Under the pieces are notes generated by a model. That model was not told where the DNA came from. It worked only from the letters and a program-made list of their open reading frames with translations, and made no database searches. DNA of 64,000 bases from Pseudomonas songnenensis (GTDB lineage Bacteria > Pseudomonadota > Gammaproteobacteria > Pseudomonadales > Pseudomonadaceae): NCBI RefSeq assembly GCF_003696315.1, contig NZ_RFFN01000001.1, positions 477,678 through 541,677 of the forward strand, in the 5' to 3' direction. The position numbers and the translations under genes were made by a program. Of the stretch, positions 18,986 to 27,441 are shown in pieces; position 1 is the first letter of the stretch, and every line of letters begins with the position of its first letter.

Positions 18986-20659
18986 TCATTGGGTGGCATG
19001 CCGCTGCCGCAGTTCCTGCCAGCGTTGGACGACCGTTTCCGGCGCCCAGATTTGCGGTTCCGATGCCTGATAGTCGTCGGCCTGCTCGCGTTCGGCAACC
19101 TTTGCCGCCGCCAGCGTGAAGGCTTGCACGATATCGTCGGTTTCCTGCAGCGCTTCGGCGAACAGCGCGCGACCGAAGTAGGTGAAGTCGCTCTGCTCGG
19201 AGCAGCCGAAGGACACCCGGTCGGCGCGTGCGGCAGTCATGATCAGCATGTGCTCGTTCTTCAGTGGCTCGATGAAACCACCGGAGTAGCAGGCCGAGAT
19301 CACCAGCACGGTGTTCCGTCCGGCGAGCGGCGCGAGCGTCTGCGCCAGGTCGGCTGCGGGCAGGTCGTCCAGGGAAAGGCGCGGCTGGTTCAGCACCAGT
19401 TCGTGATCGGCCGAGCCATGGCTGGTGAGGTAGAGGAAGATCAGGTCTTCCTCGCCGCTGCGCTCGACCAGTGCGCGGATGGCCCGGGCCAGGTTTTCCC
19501 GGGTCGCCAGCGGGCGGTCGGCCAGATGGTCACGATGGTTGACCAGGCTGAGCTGGCCGTGAGCGGCGAAGCGCTCGGCGAGTAGCTGCTGCACGTAGTC
19601 GGCTTCGCGCATGAATACGCTCTGGCGACCGTCGCCGGCAACGGTGAGCGTGTAAAGCTCCTGCGCCGGGCTGGACGGCGGTAGCGCTTCGATGGCCTGT
19701 TCCAGCAGCGTGCCCTGATTCAGCAAGGCAAGTTCGAGCGGGTCTGGCAGCGCACGCCCCTTTTCGTCGCGAATACGCCTGTCGTTGCGCCAAATGCCGC
19801 GAAGCTCAGTGCCATCGGCCTCGGTCAGCACGCCATCGCCGTGGAAGTGGCCGAGACGGAAGCTGCCGGTATAGAAACTGCCGCCGGGGCGATCGAGGCG
19901 ACCCTGACCGTGGTAGCGCCAGCCGCGGAACTGGCCGCTGTAGCGGCTGCCGTCGTCAGTGACATGCGTGCCGGTGCCAGTCAGTTCGCCCTGCACGAAG
20001 GTGCCGCTCCAGACGTTACCTGCGGTGTCTTCGTAGTGCCCCTGGCCGTGAAACTGGTCGTTTTCGAACTGGCCACTGTAGCGCTGGCCCTGCGTCGTCA
20101 CGAAGCTGCCTTCGCCGTTCAGGCTGCCGGCACTGAAGTGGCCGCTGAGCTGGCCATCGGCGTCGCTGCGTGTGCCGGGGCCATCCGGCTGGCCTTTGCG
20201 GAACTGGCCGTGATGACTGAAGCCGTCGGCGTATTCCAGACTGCCCTGGCCGTGGTAGAGGTTGTCGCGGAACTCGCCTTCGTAGACGGTGCCGTCCTGG
20301 CTGAAACGTCCATGGCCATGCATGCGGCCATCTTGGAATTCGCCCTCGTAGACGCCACCCTCCGCATAGCTGAAGCGGCCGAGGCCGTCGAACAGGCCGT
20401 GCTTGAACTCGCCCTCGTAGCGGTCGCCGGTCGCACCGTGCCAGGTTCCGAGGCCGTGCCACTGACCGTCCTCGAATTGCCCGAGGTAATAGCTGCCGTT
20501 CGGGTAGTCGATGCGGCCACCGCCTTGCAACAGCCCGTCGACGATGTCGCCGCGATAGCGGCCGCCGTCCGGCAGTACCGCATTGGCCGGCGTGAGAGGT
20601 TCACCTTCACCGCAGGCGGTGAGTAGGGCGATCAGAACGAAGGGGAGAAAGCGCAGCAT
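18986..20659 (-). CDS. Lipoprotein with MORN repeats and caspase-like (C13-type) peptidase domain
   Basis: A 557-residue protein. A signal peptide ends in lipobox LTAC (Cys16). From about residue 33 to 290 there are eleven MORN-type repeats of about 23 residues (for example [32 protein letters not shown]). The C-terminal 220 residues have a caspase/legumain-like pattern: [12 protein letters not shown] supplies His414 and [10 protein letters not shown] supplies Cys457, a plausible His-Cys dyad, with [10 protein letters not shown] and [10 protein letters not shown] helices between strands. MORN arrays usually bind membranes or form scaffolds. A lipid-anchored periplasmic protease with an unknown target is my inference. 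It shares a transcript with the downstream oxidoreductase. DNA of the repeats is itself repetitive but diverged. Confidence 0.78.
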   Translation of the reverse strand: MLRFLPFVLIALLTACGEGEPLTPANAVLPDGGRYRGDIVDGLLQGGGRIDYPNGSYYLGQFEDGQWHGLGTWHGATGDRYEGEFKHGLFDGLGRFSYAEGGVYEGEFQDGRMHGHGRFSQDGTVYEGEFRDNLYHGQGSLEYADGFSHHGQFRKGQPDGPGTRSDADGQLSGHFSAGSLNGEGSFVTTQGQRYSGQFENDQFHGQGHYEDTAGNVWSGTFVQGELTGTGTHVTDDGSRYSGQFRGWRYHGQGRLDRPGGSFYTGSFRLGHFHGDGVLTEADGTELRGIWRNDRRIRDEKGRALPDPLELALLNQGTLLEQAIEALPPSSPAQELYTLTVAGDGRQSVFMREADYVQQLLAERFAAHGQLSLVNHRDHLADRPLATRENLARAIRALVERSGEEDLIFLYLTSHGSADHELVLNQPRLSLDDLPAADLAQTLAPLAGRNTVLVISACYSGGFIEPLKNEHMLIMTAARADRVSFGCSEQSDFTYFGRALFAEALQETDDIVQAFTLAAAKVAEREQADDYQASEPQIWAPETVVQRWQELRQRHATQ

Positions 20660-20736
20660 GCGGACATCCGCTCAGGCGAGACGGCCGCAGTATGCCGCAA
20701 ACCTGGCAGGCTGCGACAACTGCGCAGGCGCGATGG

Positions 20737-21192
20737 TCAGAGGATGCACAGGGCAAGGGTTTCGGCGATATAGGCCGGTTTTTCCGAGCCTTCGATCTCC
20801 ATCACGGCGCGTGCCTTTAACAGCCACTGCCCCGGGTTCTTTTCGTGAGCGTCGATCAGTGTCAGCCCCAGGCGTACCCGCGAGCCGACGCGCACCGGCT
20901 GGATGAAACGCAGGCTGTCCAGGCCGTAGTTGACGCCCATTTTTGTGCCTTCCGGCACGACCATAAGGTCGCCAGATAGCATCGGCAGCAACGACAGCGA
21001 CAGGAAGCCGTGGGCGATTGTGCCGCCGAACGGCGTTTGCGCGGCTTTCTCGGTGTCGATGTGGATGAACTGGTGGTCGCCGGTGCAGTCAGCGAACTGG
21101 TTGACGCGCTCCTGATCGACGGTCAGCCACTCGGAGTGGCCCAGTTCCTTGCCGATGTAATCCTTGAGCTGTGCGACGGGTACCTGTGGCAT
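20737..21192 (-). CDS. MaoC/NodN-type hydratase
   Basis: A 151-residue hot-dog-fold protein. The MaoC-type hydratase signature is visible as CTGDHQFIHIDTEKA followed by PFGGTIAHGFLSLSLLP, giving the Asp and His catalytic pair. NodN-like members of this family hydrate enoyl-CoA esters; the exact substrate is unknown. The start at 21192 (MPQVPVAQLK) is set by AGGAGG about 4 bases upstream, so the longer frame to 21354 is not used. It is a single gene divergent from lrgA. Confidence 0.8.
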   Translation of the reverse strand: MPQVPVAQLKDYIGKELGHSEWLTVDQERVNQFADCTGDHQFIHIDTEKAAQTPFGGTIAHGFLSLSLLPMLSGDLMVVPEGTKMGVNYGLDSLRFIQPVRVGSRVRLGLTLIDAHEKNPGQWLLKARAVMEIEGSEKPAYIAETLALCIL

Positions 21193-21387
21193 GTGTCCTC
21201 CTGGTTGTTCTTGTATGGCTGCAGGGAATGCAGCTTGAGTAGAGGGATGTGCCGCGCCCGAAGCGATCGATGGGCGCGGGCGGCATTGCCGGCCTAGATC
21301 AGCACGCGATCGGTTGCCGGCAAACCAGCATCGGCCCTGCGAATGGCCCGTCATAGCGCAGCGCGGGCACCTGTTGCCGTTGGCCCT

Positions 21388-21393
21388 TATACT
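21388..21393 (+). promoter_or_regulatory. Candidate -10 element for lrgA
   Basis: TATACT lies 25 bases before the lrgA start. No good -35 is seen at standard spacing, so activation by a regulator would be needed if this is used. Confidence 0.35.
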
Positions 21394-21417
21394 GTCGCAA
21401 TTTTGCGGGAGGCTCCC

Positions 21418-21780
21418 ATGCTGCTCAGAGGTCTGACCTGGCTGGTCGCGTTCCAGTTGCTCGGCACCGTGCTCAACGTGCTGTTCCTGCCCATGCTGCC
21501 GGGGCCGATCATCGGCCTGGTATTGCTGTTCGCCGGTCTGCTGGCGCGTGGGCGCGCGAGCGAGTCGCTGCAGCTGGCGGCCAGTAGCTTGTTGCGCTAT
21601 CTGCCGCTCTTGCTGGTGCCGCCAGCGGTGGGGGTGATGGCTTATACCGAGGCGATTCTCGAGGATTTCTGGGCCATCGTCGGCGTGCTGGTGATTTCGC
21701 TGCTGGTTTCGCTGGTCTTCACTGGCTGGTTGATGCAGGCGTTGATTCGTCGCAAGCAGCGCCGCAAGGAGGCCGCATGA
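21418..21780 (+). CDS. lrgA: CidA/LrgA-family holin-like protein
   Basis: A 120-residue inner-membrane protein with four hydrophobic helices and the family signature PMLPGPIIGLVLLFAGLL. CidA/LrgA proteins are holin-like or small-metabolite transport partners of LrgB. The start ATG follows GGGAGG. The stop overlaps the lrgB start (ATGA), showing tight coupling. A short basic tail (RRKQRRKEAA) is cytoplasmic. Confidence 0.85.
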   Translation: MLLRGLTWLVAFQLLGTVLNVLFLPMLPGPIIGLVLLFAGLLARGRASESLQLAASSLLRYLPLLLVPPAVGVMAYTEAILEDFWAIVGVLVISLLVSLVFTGWLMQALIRRKQRRKEAA

Positions 21781-22496
21781 TGGAGTTGAACTGGTATGCC
21801 GCCTGGCAGGCGCTGATCCATCATCCGCTGTTCGGTGTGGCTATTACCCTGGCTGTCTTCCAGCTGGCGTATGCGGCGTATGAGAAGACCCGCTGGGTAT
21901 TCCTGCAGCCGGTTCTAGTGTCGATGACGCTGATCGTCGGCATCCTCCTGCTATGTGGTATCGACTATGACGAATACCGCATCAGTGCGCAGTGGCTGAC
22001 GCTGCTGCTGGGCCCGGCCACCGTTGCGCTGGCCGTGCCGCTGTACCTGAACCTGCGGCGGATTCGCGAGCTGTTCGGGCCGATCGTGATCACCCTGCTG
22101 GTTGCTGGTGTGTTCGCCACTGCGCTCGGCATGGCGCTGGCCTGGGCGTTTGGTGCCGATCGGATGATCCTGATGACCCTGGCGCCCAAGTCCGTCACTT
22201 CGCCGATTGCCATGCTGGTGGCCGAGCAGATCGGCGGCGTGGTGGCGCTGGCTGCGGTATTCGTGATGATCACTGGCGTGCTCGGTGCGATTCTCGGTCC
22301 GGAACTGTTGCGCCGCTTTGGCGTTCAGCATCCTGCAGCCCGTGGCATTGCGCTCGGGCTGACTGCCCACGCCGTGGGCACCGCGCAGGCGCTGCAGGAA
22401 GGCGACGAATGCGGTGCCTTCGCGGCGCTGGCCATGAGCCTGATGGGGGTGATGACCGCGGTGCTGCTGCCGCTGGTGGTAGCCCTGTTGCTGTGA
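21777..22496 (+). CDS. lrgB: LrgB/CidB-family membrane protein
   Basis: A 239-residue polytopic membrane protein with about six or seven TM helices. Family motifs include LAPKSVTSPIAM and the HAVGTAQALQEGDECGAFAALAMSLMG segment near the C terminus. It acts with LrgA; proposed roles are control of murein hydrolase activity and export of small acids such as pyruvate or glycolate. Overlaps lrgA by four bases and precedes the LON-domain gene by ten, so all three are probably one operon. Confidence 0.88.
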   Translation: MMELNWYAAWQALIHHPLFGVAITLAVFQLAYAAYEKTRWVFLQPVLVSMTLIVGILLLCGIDYDEYRISAQWLTLLLGPATVALAVPLYLNLRRIRELFGPIVITLLVAGVFATALGMALAWAFGADRMILMTLAPKSVTSPIAMLVAEQIGGVVALAAVFVMITGVLGAILGPELLRRFGVQHPAARGIALGLTAHAVGTAQALQEGDECGAFAALAMSLMGVMTAVLLPLVVALLL

Positions 22497-22506
22497 TGGA
22501 GTCCGC

Positions 22507-23091
22507 ATGAGATTGCCGTTGTTTCCGCTGGATACCGTGCTGTTTCCCGGTTGCGTTCTCGACCTGCAGATTTTCGAGGCGCGCTATCTCGACATGGTGA
22601 GTCGGTGCCTCAAGGCCGGGCATGGCTTTGGTGTAGTGCATATCCTCGCCGGCGGCGAGGTGGGCGCCGCGCCGACATCCTTTGCCCGGGTGGGTTGCGA
22701 GGCGCTGATTCGTGACTGGCAGCAGCTGCCCAACGGCCTGCTGGGCATTCGCGTGGAGGGTGGAAGGCGATTCGACGTCCAGTCATCCGAGGTGCTGCGC
22801 GACCAGCTGACGGTTGCCGAGGTGGCCTGGCGCAGTGCCCCCGATCCGCAGCCGCTGGCCGAGCACCACGCCGACCTGATCGTGCTGCTCGCGGCGCTCG
22901 GCCAACATCCGATGGTGAAAACCCTTGGTCTGGGTGGCGCGGTGAGCGATCAGGCCGCCCTGGCCAGTCAGCTGGCCTATCTGCTGCCGTTCGAGGCTCG
23001 ACAGAAGATCGAGCTGCTCGGGCTCGACGAGCCCGAGCAGCAGCTCGAGCAGATTCAGAGTCTGCTGGAGCTGCTGCAGGATGGGGCCTAG
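22507..23091 (+). CDS. Stand-alone LON substrate-binding domain protein
   Basis: A 194-residue protein equal to the N-terminal domain of Lon protease, without the AAA+ and protease domains. It begins with LPLFPLDTVLFPGCVLDLQIFEARYLDMV, shown here only in part as typical LON strands, and continues with GFGVVHI and GLLGIRVEGGRRF. GGAG precedes the start. Such proteins are common in Proteobacteria and their function is unsettled. It sits immediately after lrgAB. Confidence 0.85.
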   Translation: MRLPLFPLDTVLFPGCVLDLQIFEARYLDMVSRCLKAGHGFGVVHILAGGEVGAAPTSFARVGCEALIRDWQQLPNGLLGIRVEGGRRFDVQSSEVLRDQLTVAEVAWRSAPDPQPLAEHHADLIVLLAALGQHPMVKTLGLGGAVSDQAALASQLAYLLPFEARQKIELLGLDEPEQQLEQIQSLLELLQDGA

Positions 23092-23100
23092 TTCGGCGCA

Positions 23101-23122
23101 CCCGGAACTCGCGAGTTCGGGG
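23101..23122. terminator. Hairpin between convergent LON-domain and DedA-PAP2 genes
   Basis: A 14-base palindrome (GAACTCGCGAGTTC) extended by C/G arms lies in the 33-bp convergent gap. There is no T tract, so it may be a weak terminator for both strands. Confidence 0.4.
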
Positions 23123-23124
23123 CT

Positions 23125-24444
23125 CTACTGATACCGGTACATCTGCATCGCCGTCGGCAGCGCCCAGACGCTGAATGCGCCGAGCAGCCCCAGGCACGCC
23201 GGCAGGATCAGCCACCAGACCTTGGGTGCCATCGCGCTTAGCGGGCTGCGCCACTGCAGCAGCGTCAAGCTGGCTGCGCAGATGCTCGCGGCGAGCAGCG
23301 CGCCAGCGGTGACATCCGTGGTCCAGTGCACGCCCAGATAGACCCTCGAGAGTGCGATCGCCGTTGCGGGCAGGCTAGCCAGCACCAGCCAGGCGAGTCG
23401 CAGGCGCGGTGGCTGGCCACGGCCAGCGAGCACTCCGAGGGTCAGAAAGAAGGCGAACGCCGCTGAGCTGTGTCCGCTGGGAAAGCTGTAGCTGCTCAGC
23501 GGCTCCATCAGCACTTCGGGGCGGACCCGGGCAAAGCTGGCCTTCAGTGCGCCGTTGGCGACTGCCGTTCCGAGCAATGTGCAAATGGCGAACAGCGCAG
23601 CGCGCCACTGGCGTGCGGTCAGCAGCAGCACGCAGAGCAATACCGCGGCCCACAACTGGGTGTGGAAGTCTCCGGCGCGGGTGATCACCACCATGATGCG
23701 GTCGAAGGTGGCGCTGCGTTCACCCTGGATTACCGCCAGCAGGCCCTCGTCGAGCTCCTTCAGGTACGGCCAGCCGAAAAACAGCCCGAGAAGGATGGCG
23801 ACGCTCAGCCCGGCCGACACCGCACTGACCCAGCGCAACTGCCGCAGGCTGCCGAAGGCTGTCGCGCCAATCAGGATCAGCAGGGCGCCGACGACTACAG
23901 CCGCCTCGCTCCAGAAACCGTCTTGCAGTGGCAGGCGCATCGCTGCTCCGGCGCTCCAGCCAGGCAGCAGGTATGCCATCGACCAGCCGGCGGCAGCGCA
24001 CAGGCTGACCAGCAGGAAGCGCCCGAATGGCATGTCGAGCATGCCGGCCGTCATCGGCAGCATAGGCCGCAGCGGGCCGATGAAGCGGCCCACCAGCAGG
24101 CTGGCGACGCCGTATCGCTGAAAATAATGCTCCGCGCGCAACAGCCATTCCGGATGATCGCGCAGACCGCGCAAGCTGCGAATGCCCTGGTGATAGCGCC
24201 GCCCGAGTGCATAGGACAGCAGGTCACCGATGAGCCCGCCGATAAATCCGAGCAGCAGCGTCTGCCCCAGGGTCAGTACGCCGCTGCCGGCCAGCACGGC
24301 GATGGCGAAGACCATGACCGTGCCTGGAATGATCAGCCCGACCACTGCCAGGCATTCCATGCAGGCGACGATGACCAGTGCCAGTCCCAGCCATTGCGGA
24401 TTGGCCGCCAGCCATTGGGTGAGGGTGTCGAGCCATTGGCCCAT
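23125..24444 (-). CDS. DedA-PAP2 fusion membrane protein
   Basis: A 439-residue integral membrane protein joining two families. Residues 1-210 are DedA-like (VGLIIPGTVMVF, a GRFIGPLRPMLPMTAG loop with the conserved arginine and prolines, MPFGRFLLVSLCAA). Residues about 225-430 are a PAP2 phosphatase with all three motifs: KASFARVRPE, SYSFPSGHSS, and SRVYLGVHWTTD. DedA proteins are now linked to undecaprenyl-phosphate translocation and PAP2 enzymes to dephosphorylation of undecaprenyl- or phosphatidylglycerol-phosphates, so both steps may be joined here; that is inference. The start at 24444 follows AAGGA; the frame extends further but without support. Confidence 0.85.
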   Translation of the reverse strand: MGQWLDTLTQWLAANPQWLGLALVIVACMECLAVVGLIIPGTVMVFAIAVLAGSGVLTLGQTLLLGFIGGLIGDLLSYALGRRYHQGIRSLRGLRDHPEWLLRAEHYFQRYGVASLLVGRFIGPLRPMLPMTAGMLDMPFGRFLLVSLCAAAGWSMAYLLPGWSAGAAMRLPLQDGFWSEAAVVVGALLILIGATAFGSLRQLRWVSAVSAGLSVAILLGLFFGWPYLKELDEGLLAVIQGERSATFDRIMVVITRAGDFHTQLWAAVLLCVLLLTARQWRAALFAICTLLGTAVANGALKASFARVRPEVLMEPLSSYSFPSGHSSAAFAFFLTLGVLAGRGQPPRLRLAWLVLASLPATAIALSRVYLGVHWTTDVTAGALLAASICAASLTLLQWRSPLSAMAPKVWWLILPACLGLLGAFSVWALPTAMQMYRYQ

Positions 24445-24620
24445 GGGTAATTCCTTGCGTCGTGAACGCCTTTCGACCCGATGATAGGGCGGTGGGTTTC
24501 CTCCCGCGAGGATACTGCGCCATGCTGGCGGCCGAGCAGTGTTGCCCCGCGCGGACAGGGGCTGTATGGCATTCGAGCGCCTTTCGCCCGGCGCTGCTGT
24601 GCGTAGGCCTCCGGGGTAGC

Positions 24621-24626
24621 TATAAT
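24621..24626 (+). promoter_or_regulatory. Consensus -10 element for the proA operon
   Basis: A perfect TATAAT lies 36 bases before the proA ATG, at the likely head of the long plus-strand gene run. The -35 position 17 bases upstream (TGTGCG) is poor. Confidence 0.5.
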
Positions 24627-24661
24627 CAGCCGCTTTCCCTTCAGTCAGGCCAGCTAGATCC

Positions 24662-25927
24662 ATGACCGAGTCCGTACTCGATTACATGACCCGCCTGGGC
24701 CGCGCCGCGCGCGAGGCCTCGCGGGTGCTCGCGCGCGCCAGCACGGCGCAGAAGAACCGCGCCCTGCAGGCTGCCGCCGCCGCACTCGATGCGGCTCGCG
24801 ACGAGCTGGTGGCCGCCAATGAGCTGGACCTGGCGGGTGGGCGTGCCAATGGTCTGGACGCCGCCATGCTCGATCGTCTGGCGCTGACGCCCAAGGTGAT
24901 CGACGGCATGATCGAAGGGTTGCGTCAGGTCGCCACCTTGCCGGATCCGATCGGCGCGATCCGCGACATGCGTTACATGCCCTCCGGCATCCAGGTCGGC
25001 AAGATGCGTGTGCCGCTGGGCGTGGTCGGAATCATCTACGAATCGCGGCCCAACGTGACCATCGACGCCGCCAGCCTGTGCCTGAAGTCCGGCAACGCGA
25101 CCATCCTGCGTGGTGGCTCCGAGGCGATCCATTCGAACCAGGCGATCGCCCGCTGCATCCAGCTCGGCCTCGCCGAAGCCGGCTTGCCGGCTGCTGCCGT
25201 GCAGGTCGTGGACACCACCGACCGTGCGGCGGTGGGCGCGCTGATCGGCATGCCGGAGTTCGTCGATGTGATCGTGCCGCGCGGCGGCAAGGGCCTGATC
25301 GAGCGTATCAGCCGCGACGCCCGGGTGCCGGTGATCAAGCATCTGGACGGCATCTGTCATGTCTATATCGACGTGGCAGCAGACGTCGGCAAGGCCATCC
25401 GCATCGCCGACAACGCCAAGACCCAGCGCTTTGCACCGTGCAACACCATGGAGACGCTGCTGGTGCATCCGGGCATCGCCGAGCAGGTGCTGCCGCCGCT
25501 TGCCGCGATCTACCGCGACAAGGGCGTCGAGCTGCGCGGCTGCCCGCGCACGCGCACCCTGCTTGGTGGCGATGTGCTTGAGGCCAGCGAAGAGGACTGG
25601 TCCACCGAGTACAACGCGCCAATCCTGTCGATCCGCATCGTCGACTCGCTGGATGCGGCTATCGAGCACATCAATCGCTACGGTTCGCAGCATACCGATG
25701 CGATCGTCACCGAGAACTTCACCGACGCCCGGCGCTTCCTCACCGAGGTAGATTCGGCGTCGGTGATGATCAATGCCTCGACGCGGTTCGCCGACGGCTT
25801 CGAGTACGGCCTGGGCGCCGAGATCGGCATCTCCACCGACAAGCTGCACGCTCGCGGTCCGGTCGGCCTCGAGGGGCTGACCAGCGAGAAGTACGTGGTC
25901 TTCGGCGACGGCCACGTTCGTACCTGA
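24662..25927 (+). CDS. proA: Gamma-glutamyl phosphate reductase
   Basis: A 421-residue aldehyde-dehydrogenase-superfamily enzyme for the second step of proline synthesis, reducing gamma-glutamyl phosphate to glutamate semialdehyde with NADPH. The catalytic cysteine is Cys260 in FAPCNTMET. Other family segments visible are [25 protein letters not shown] and the closing [14 protein letters not shown]. Its stop TGA shares one base with the nadD start, so the two are translationally coupled. Confidence 0.97.
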   Translation: MTESVLDYMTRLGRAAREASRVLARASTAQKNRALQAAAAALDAARDELVAANELDLAGGRANGLDAAMLDRLALTPKVIDGMIEGLRQVATLPDPIGAIRDMRYMPSGIQVGKMRVPLGVVGIIYESRPNVTIDAASLCLKSGNATILRGGSEAIHSNQAIARCIQLGLAEAGLPAAAVQVVDTTDRAAVGALIGMPEFVDVIVPRGGKGLIERISRDARVPVIKHLDGICHVYIDVAADVGKAIRIADNAKTQRFAPCNTMETLLVHPGIAEQVLPPLAAIYRDKGVELRGCPRTRTLLGGDVLEASEEDWSTEYNAPILSIRIVDSLDAAIEHINRYGSQHTDAIVTENFTDARRFLTEVDSASVMINASTRFADGFEYGLGAEIGISTDKLHARGPVGLEGLTSEKYVVFGDGHVRT

Positions 25928-26586
25928 TGAGCCAAGGCAGCAGCGCCCGGCGCATCGGTATCCTCGGCGGCACCTTCGATCCGGTACACATCGGTCACTT
26001 GCGCGGTGCGCTGGAAGTGGCCGAGATGTTCGGTCTCGACGAGCTGCGGCTGATACCCAATGCGCGGCCGCCGCACCGTGATACCCCCAATTGCTCGGCG
26101 CAGGATCGCCTGGCGATGGTCCGCCTGGCGGTGCAGGATCTGCCGCCGCTGTGCGTGGACGCGCGCGAGCTGGAGCGGGAGAAACCGTCCTACACCATCG
26201 ACACGCTGATATCGCTGCGCGCCGAACTGGACGAGCAGGACCAGCTGTTGCTGGTGGTGGGCTGGGATGCCTTCTGCGGGCTGCCTACCTGGCATCGCTG
26301 GGAGGAACTGCTCGACTACTGCCATATCCTTGTCCTGCAGCGGCCGGATGCCGGCAGCGAGGCGCCGCAGGAACTGCGCGATCTGCTTGCAGCGCGCAGC
26401 GTGTCCGACCCCCAGGCGCTTTGTGGGGGTAGTGGACAGATTGCTTTCGTCTGGCAGACACCGTTGGAGGTGTCCGCCACACAGATTCGCCAATTGCTGG
26501 CCAGTGGCAAGTCGGTCCGATTCCTGGTTCCCGATGCCGTACTGGCTTATATCAACGCGCACGGACTGTACCGGGCGTCGAACTGA
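25927..26586 (+). CDS. nadD: Nicotinate-mononucleotide adenylyltransferase
   Basis: A 219-residue nucleotidyltransferase that converts nicotinate mononucleotide and ATP to deamido-NAD. The N-terminal motif [13 protein letters not shown] and the C-terminal [24 protein letters not shown] region (the ISxTxxR motif) are clear. It overlaps proA by one base and is followed 15 bases later by rsfS. Confidence 0.96.
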   Translation: MSQGSSARRIGILGGTFDPVHIGHLRGALEVAEMFGLDELRLIPNARPPHRDTPNCSAQDRLAMVRLAVQDLPPLCVDARELEREKPSYTIDTLISLRAELDEQDQLLLVVGWDAFCGLPTWHRWEELLDYCHILVLQRPDAGSEAPQELRDLLAARSVSDPQALCGGSGQIAFVWQTPLEVSATQIRQLLASGKSVRFLVPDAVLAYINAHGLYRASN

Positions 26587-26601
26587 GGTTGTTTTCACGT
26601 T

Positions 26602-26961
26602 ATGCAAACTGAAGAGTTGGTCCAGCTGGCGATTGCCGCCCTGGAAGATCTGAAAGGCCAGGACATCACCACCATCGATGTGCGCGGCAAGACCAGCGTC
26701 ACCGATTACATGATCATCGCCAGCGGCAGCTCCAGCCGCCACGTCAAGTCGCTCGTCGAGAACGTGCTGGAGAAGGTCAAGGAGCAGGGCGTTCGCCCTC
26801 TAGGCAGCGAAGGGCTCGAGGGCGGCGAGTGGGCACTGCTCGACCTGGACGATGTGGTCGTCCATGTGATGCAGGTGCCGACCCGCCAGTTCTACGACCT
26901 GGAACGTCTGTGGCAGGGCGCCGAACAGAGCCGCGCGCAGCATACTCACGACTCGGAATGA
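26602..26961 (+). CDS. rsfS: Ribosome silencing factor RsfS
   Basis: A 119-residue protein that binds L14 of the 50S subunit and blocks subunit joining during starvation. Signature segments are [46 protein letters not shown] and the final FYDLERLW; each is typical of the RsfS/Iojap family. It sits between nadD and rlmH as in most gammaproteobacteria. Confidence 0.96.
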   Translation: MQTEELVQLAIAALEDLKGQDITTIDVRGKTSVTDYMIIASGSSSRHVKSLVENVLEKVKEQGVRPLGSEGLEGGEWALLDLDDVVVHVMQVPTRQFYDLERLWQGAEQSRAQHTHDSE

Positions 26962-26964
26962 TCC

Positions 26965-27432
26965 GTGCGTATCAAGCTGATTGCGGTCGGCTCCAAGATG
27001 CCGCGTTGGGTCGAGGACGGTTGGCAGGAGTATGCCAAGCGTCTGCCGTCCGAACTGCCGCTTGAGCTGCACGAAATCCCGCTCAACACCCGCGGCAAGA
27101 ACGCGGATGTGGCGCGGTTGATTCGCCAGGAAGGCGAGGCCATGCTGGGCAAGGTCCAGCCGGGCGAGCGCATTGTCACGCTCGAGGTGCACGGCAAGCC
27201 GTGGAGCACCGAGCAGCTGGCTGCCGAGATCGAGCGCTGGCGACTCGATGCGCGCAACGTCAATCTCATGGTTGGCGGTCCGGAAGGGCTCGCGCCCGAG
27301 GTCTGCGCGCGCAGCGAACAGCGCTGGTCGCTGTCACCGCTGACCCTGCCGCATCCGCTGGTGCGAATCCTGATCGGCGAACAGATCTACCGCGCCTGGA
27401 CGCTGCTGTCCGGTCATCCTTACCACAAGTAG
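26965..27432 (+). CDS. rlmH: 23S rRNA pseudouridine-1915 N3-methyltransferase
   Basis: A 155-residue SPOUT methyltransferase acting on pseudouridine 1915 of 23S rRNA in the assembled 70S ribosome. It starts with GTG three bases after the rsfS stop. The knot region reads [14 protein letters not shown], and the C-terminal [23 protein letters not shown] motif (given in part) is diagnostic. It leads into mrdA after nine bases. Confidence 0.96.
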   Translation: MRIKLIAVGSKMPRWVEDGWQEYAKRLPSELPLELHEIPLNTRGKNADVARLIRQEGEAMLGKVQPGERIVTLEVHGKPWSTEQLAAEIERWRLDARNVNLMVGGPEGLAPEVCARSEQRWSLSPLTLPHPLVRILIGEQIYRAWTLLSGHPYHK

Positions 27433-27441
27433 TTCGCGAAG

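Noticed and set aside
19780..20560. Repeated DNA units that might suggest a CRISPR or satellite array
   Set aside because: The repeats are diverged codons of MORN repeats in one open frame, without identical repeats or spacers.
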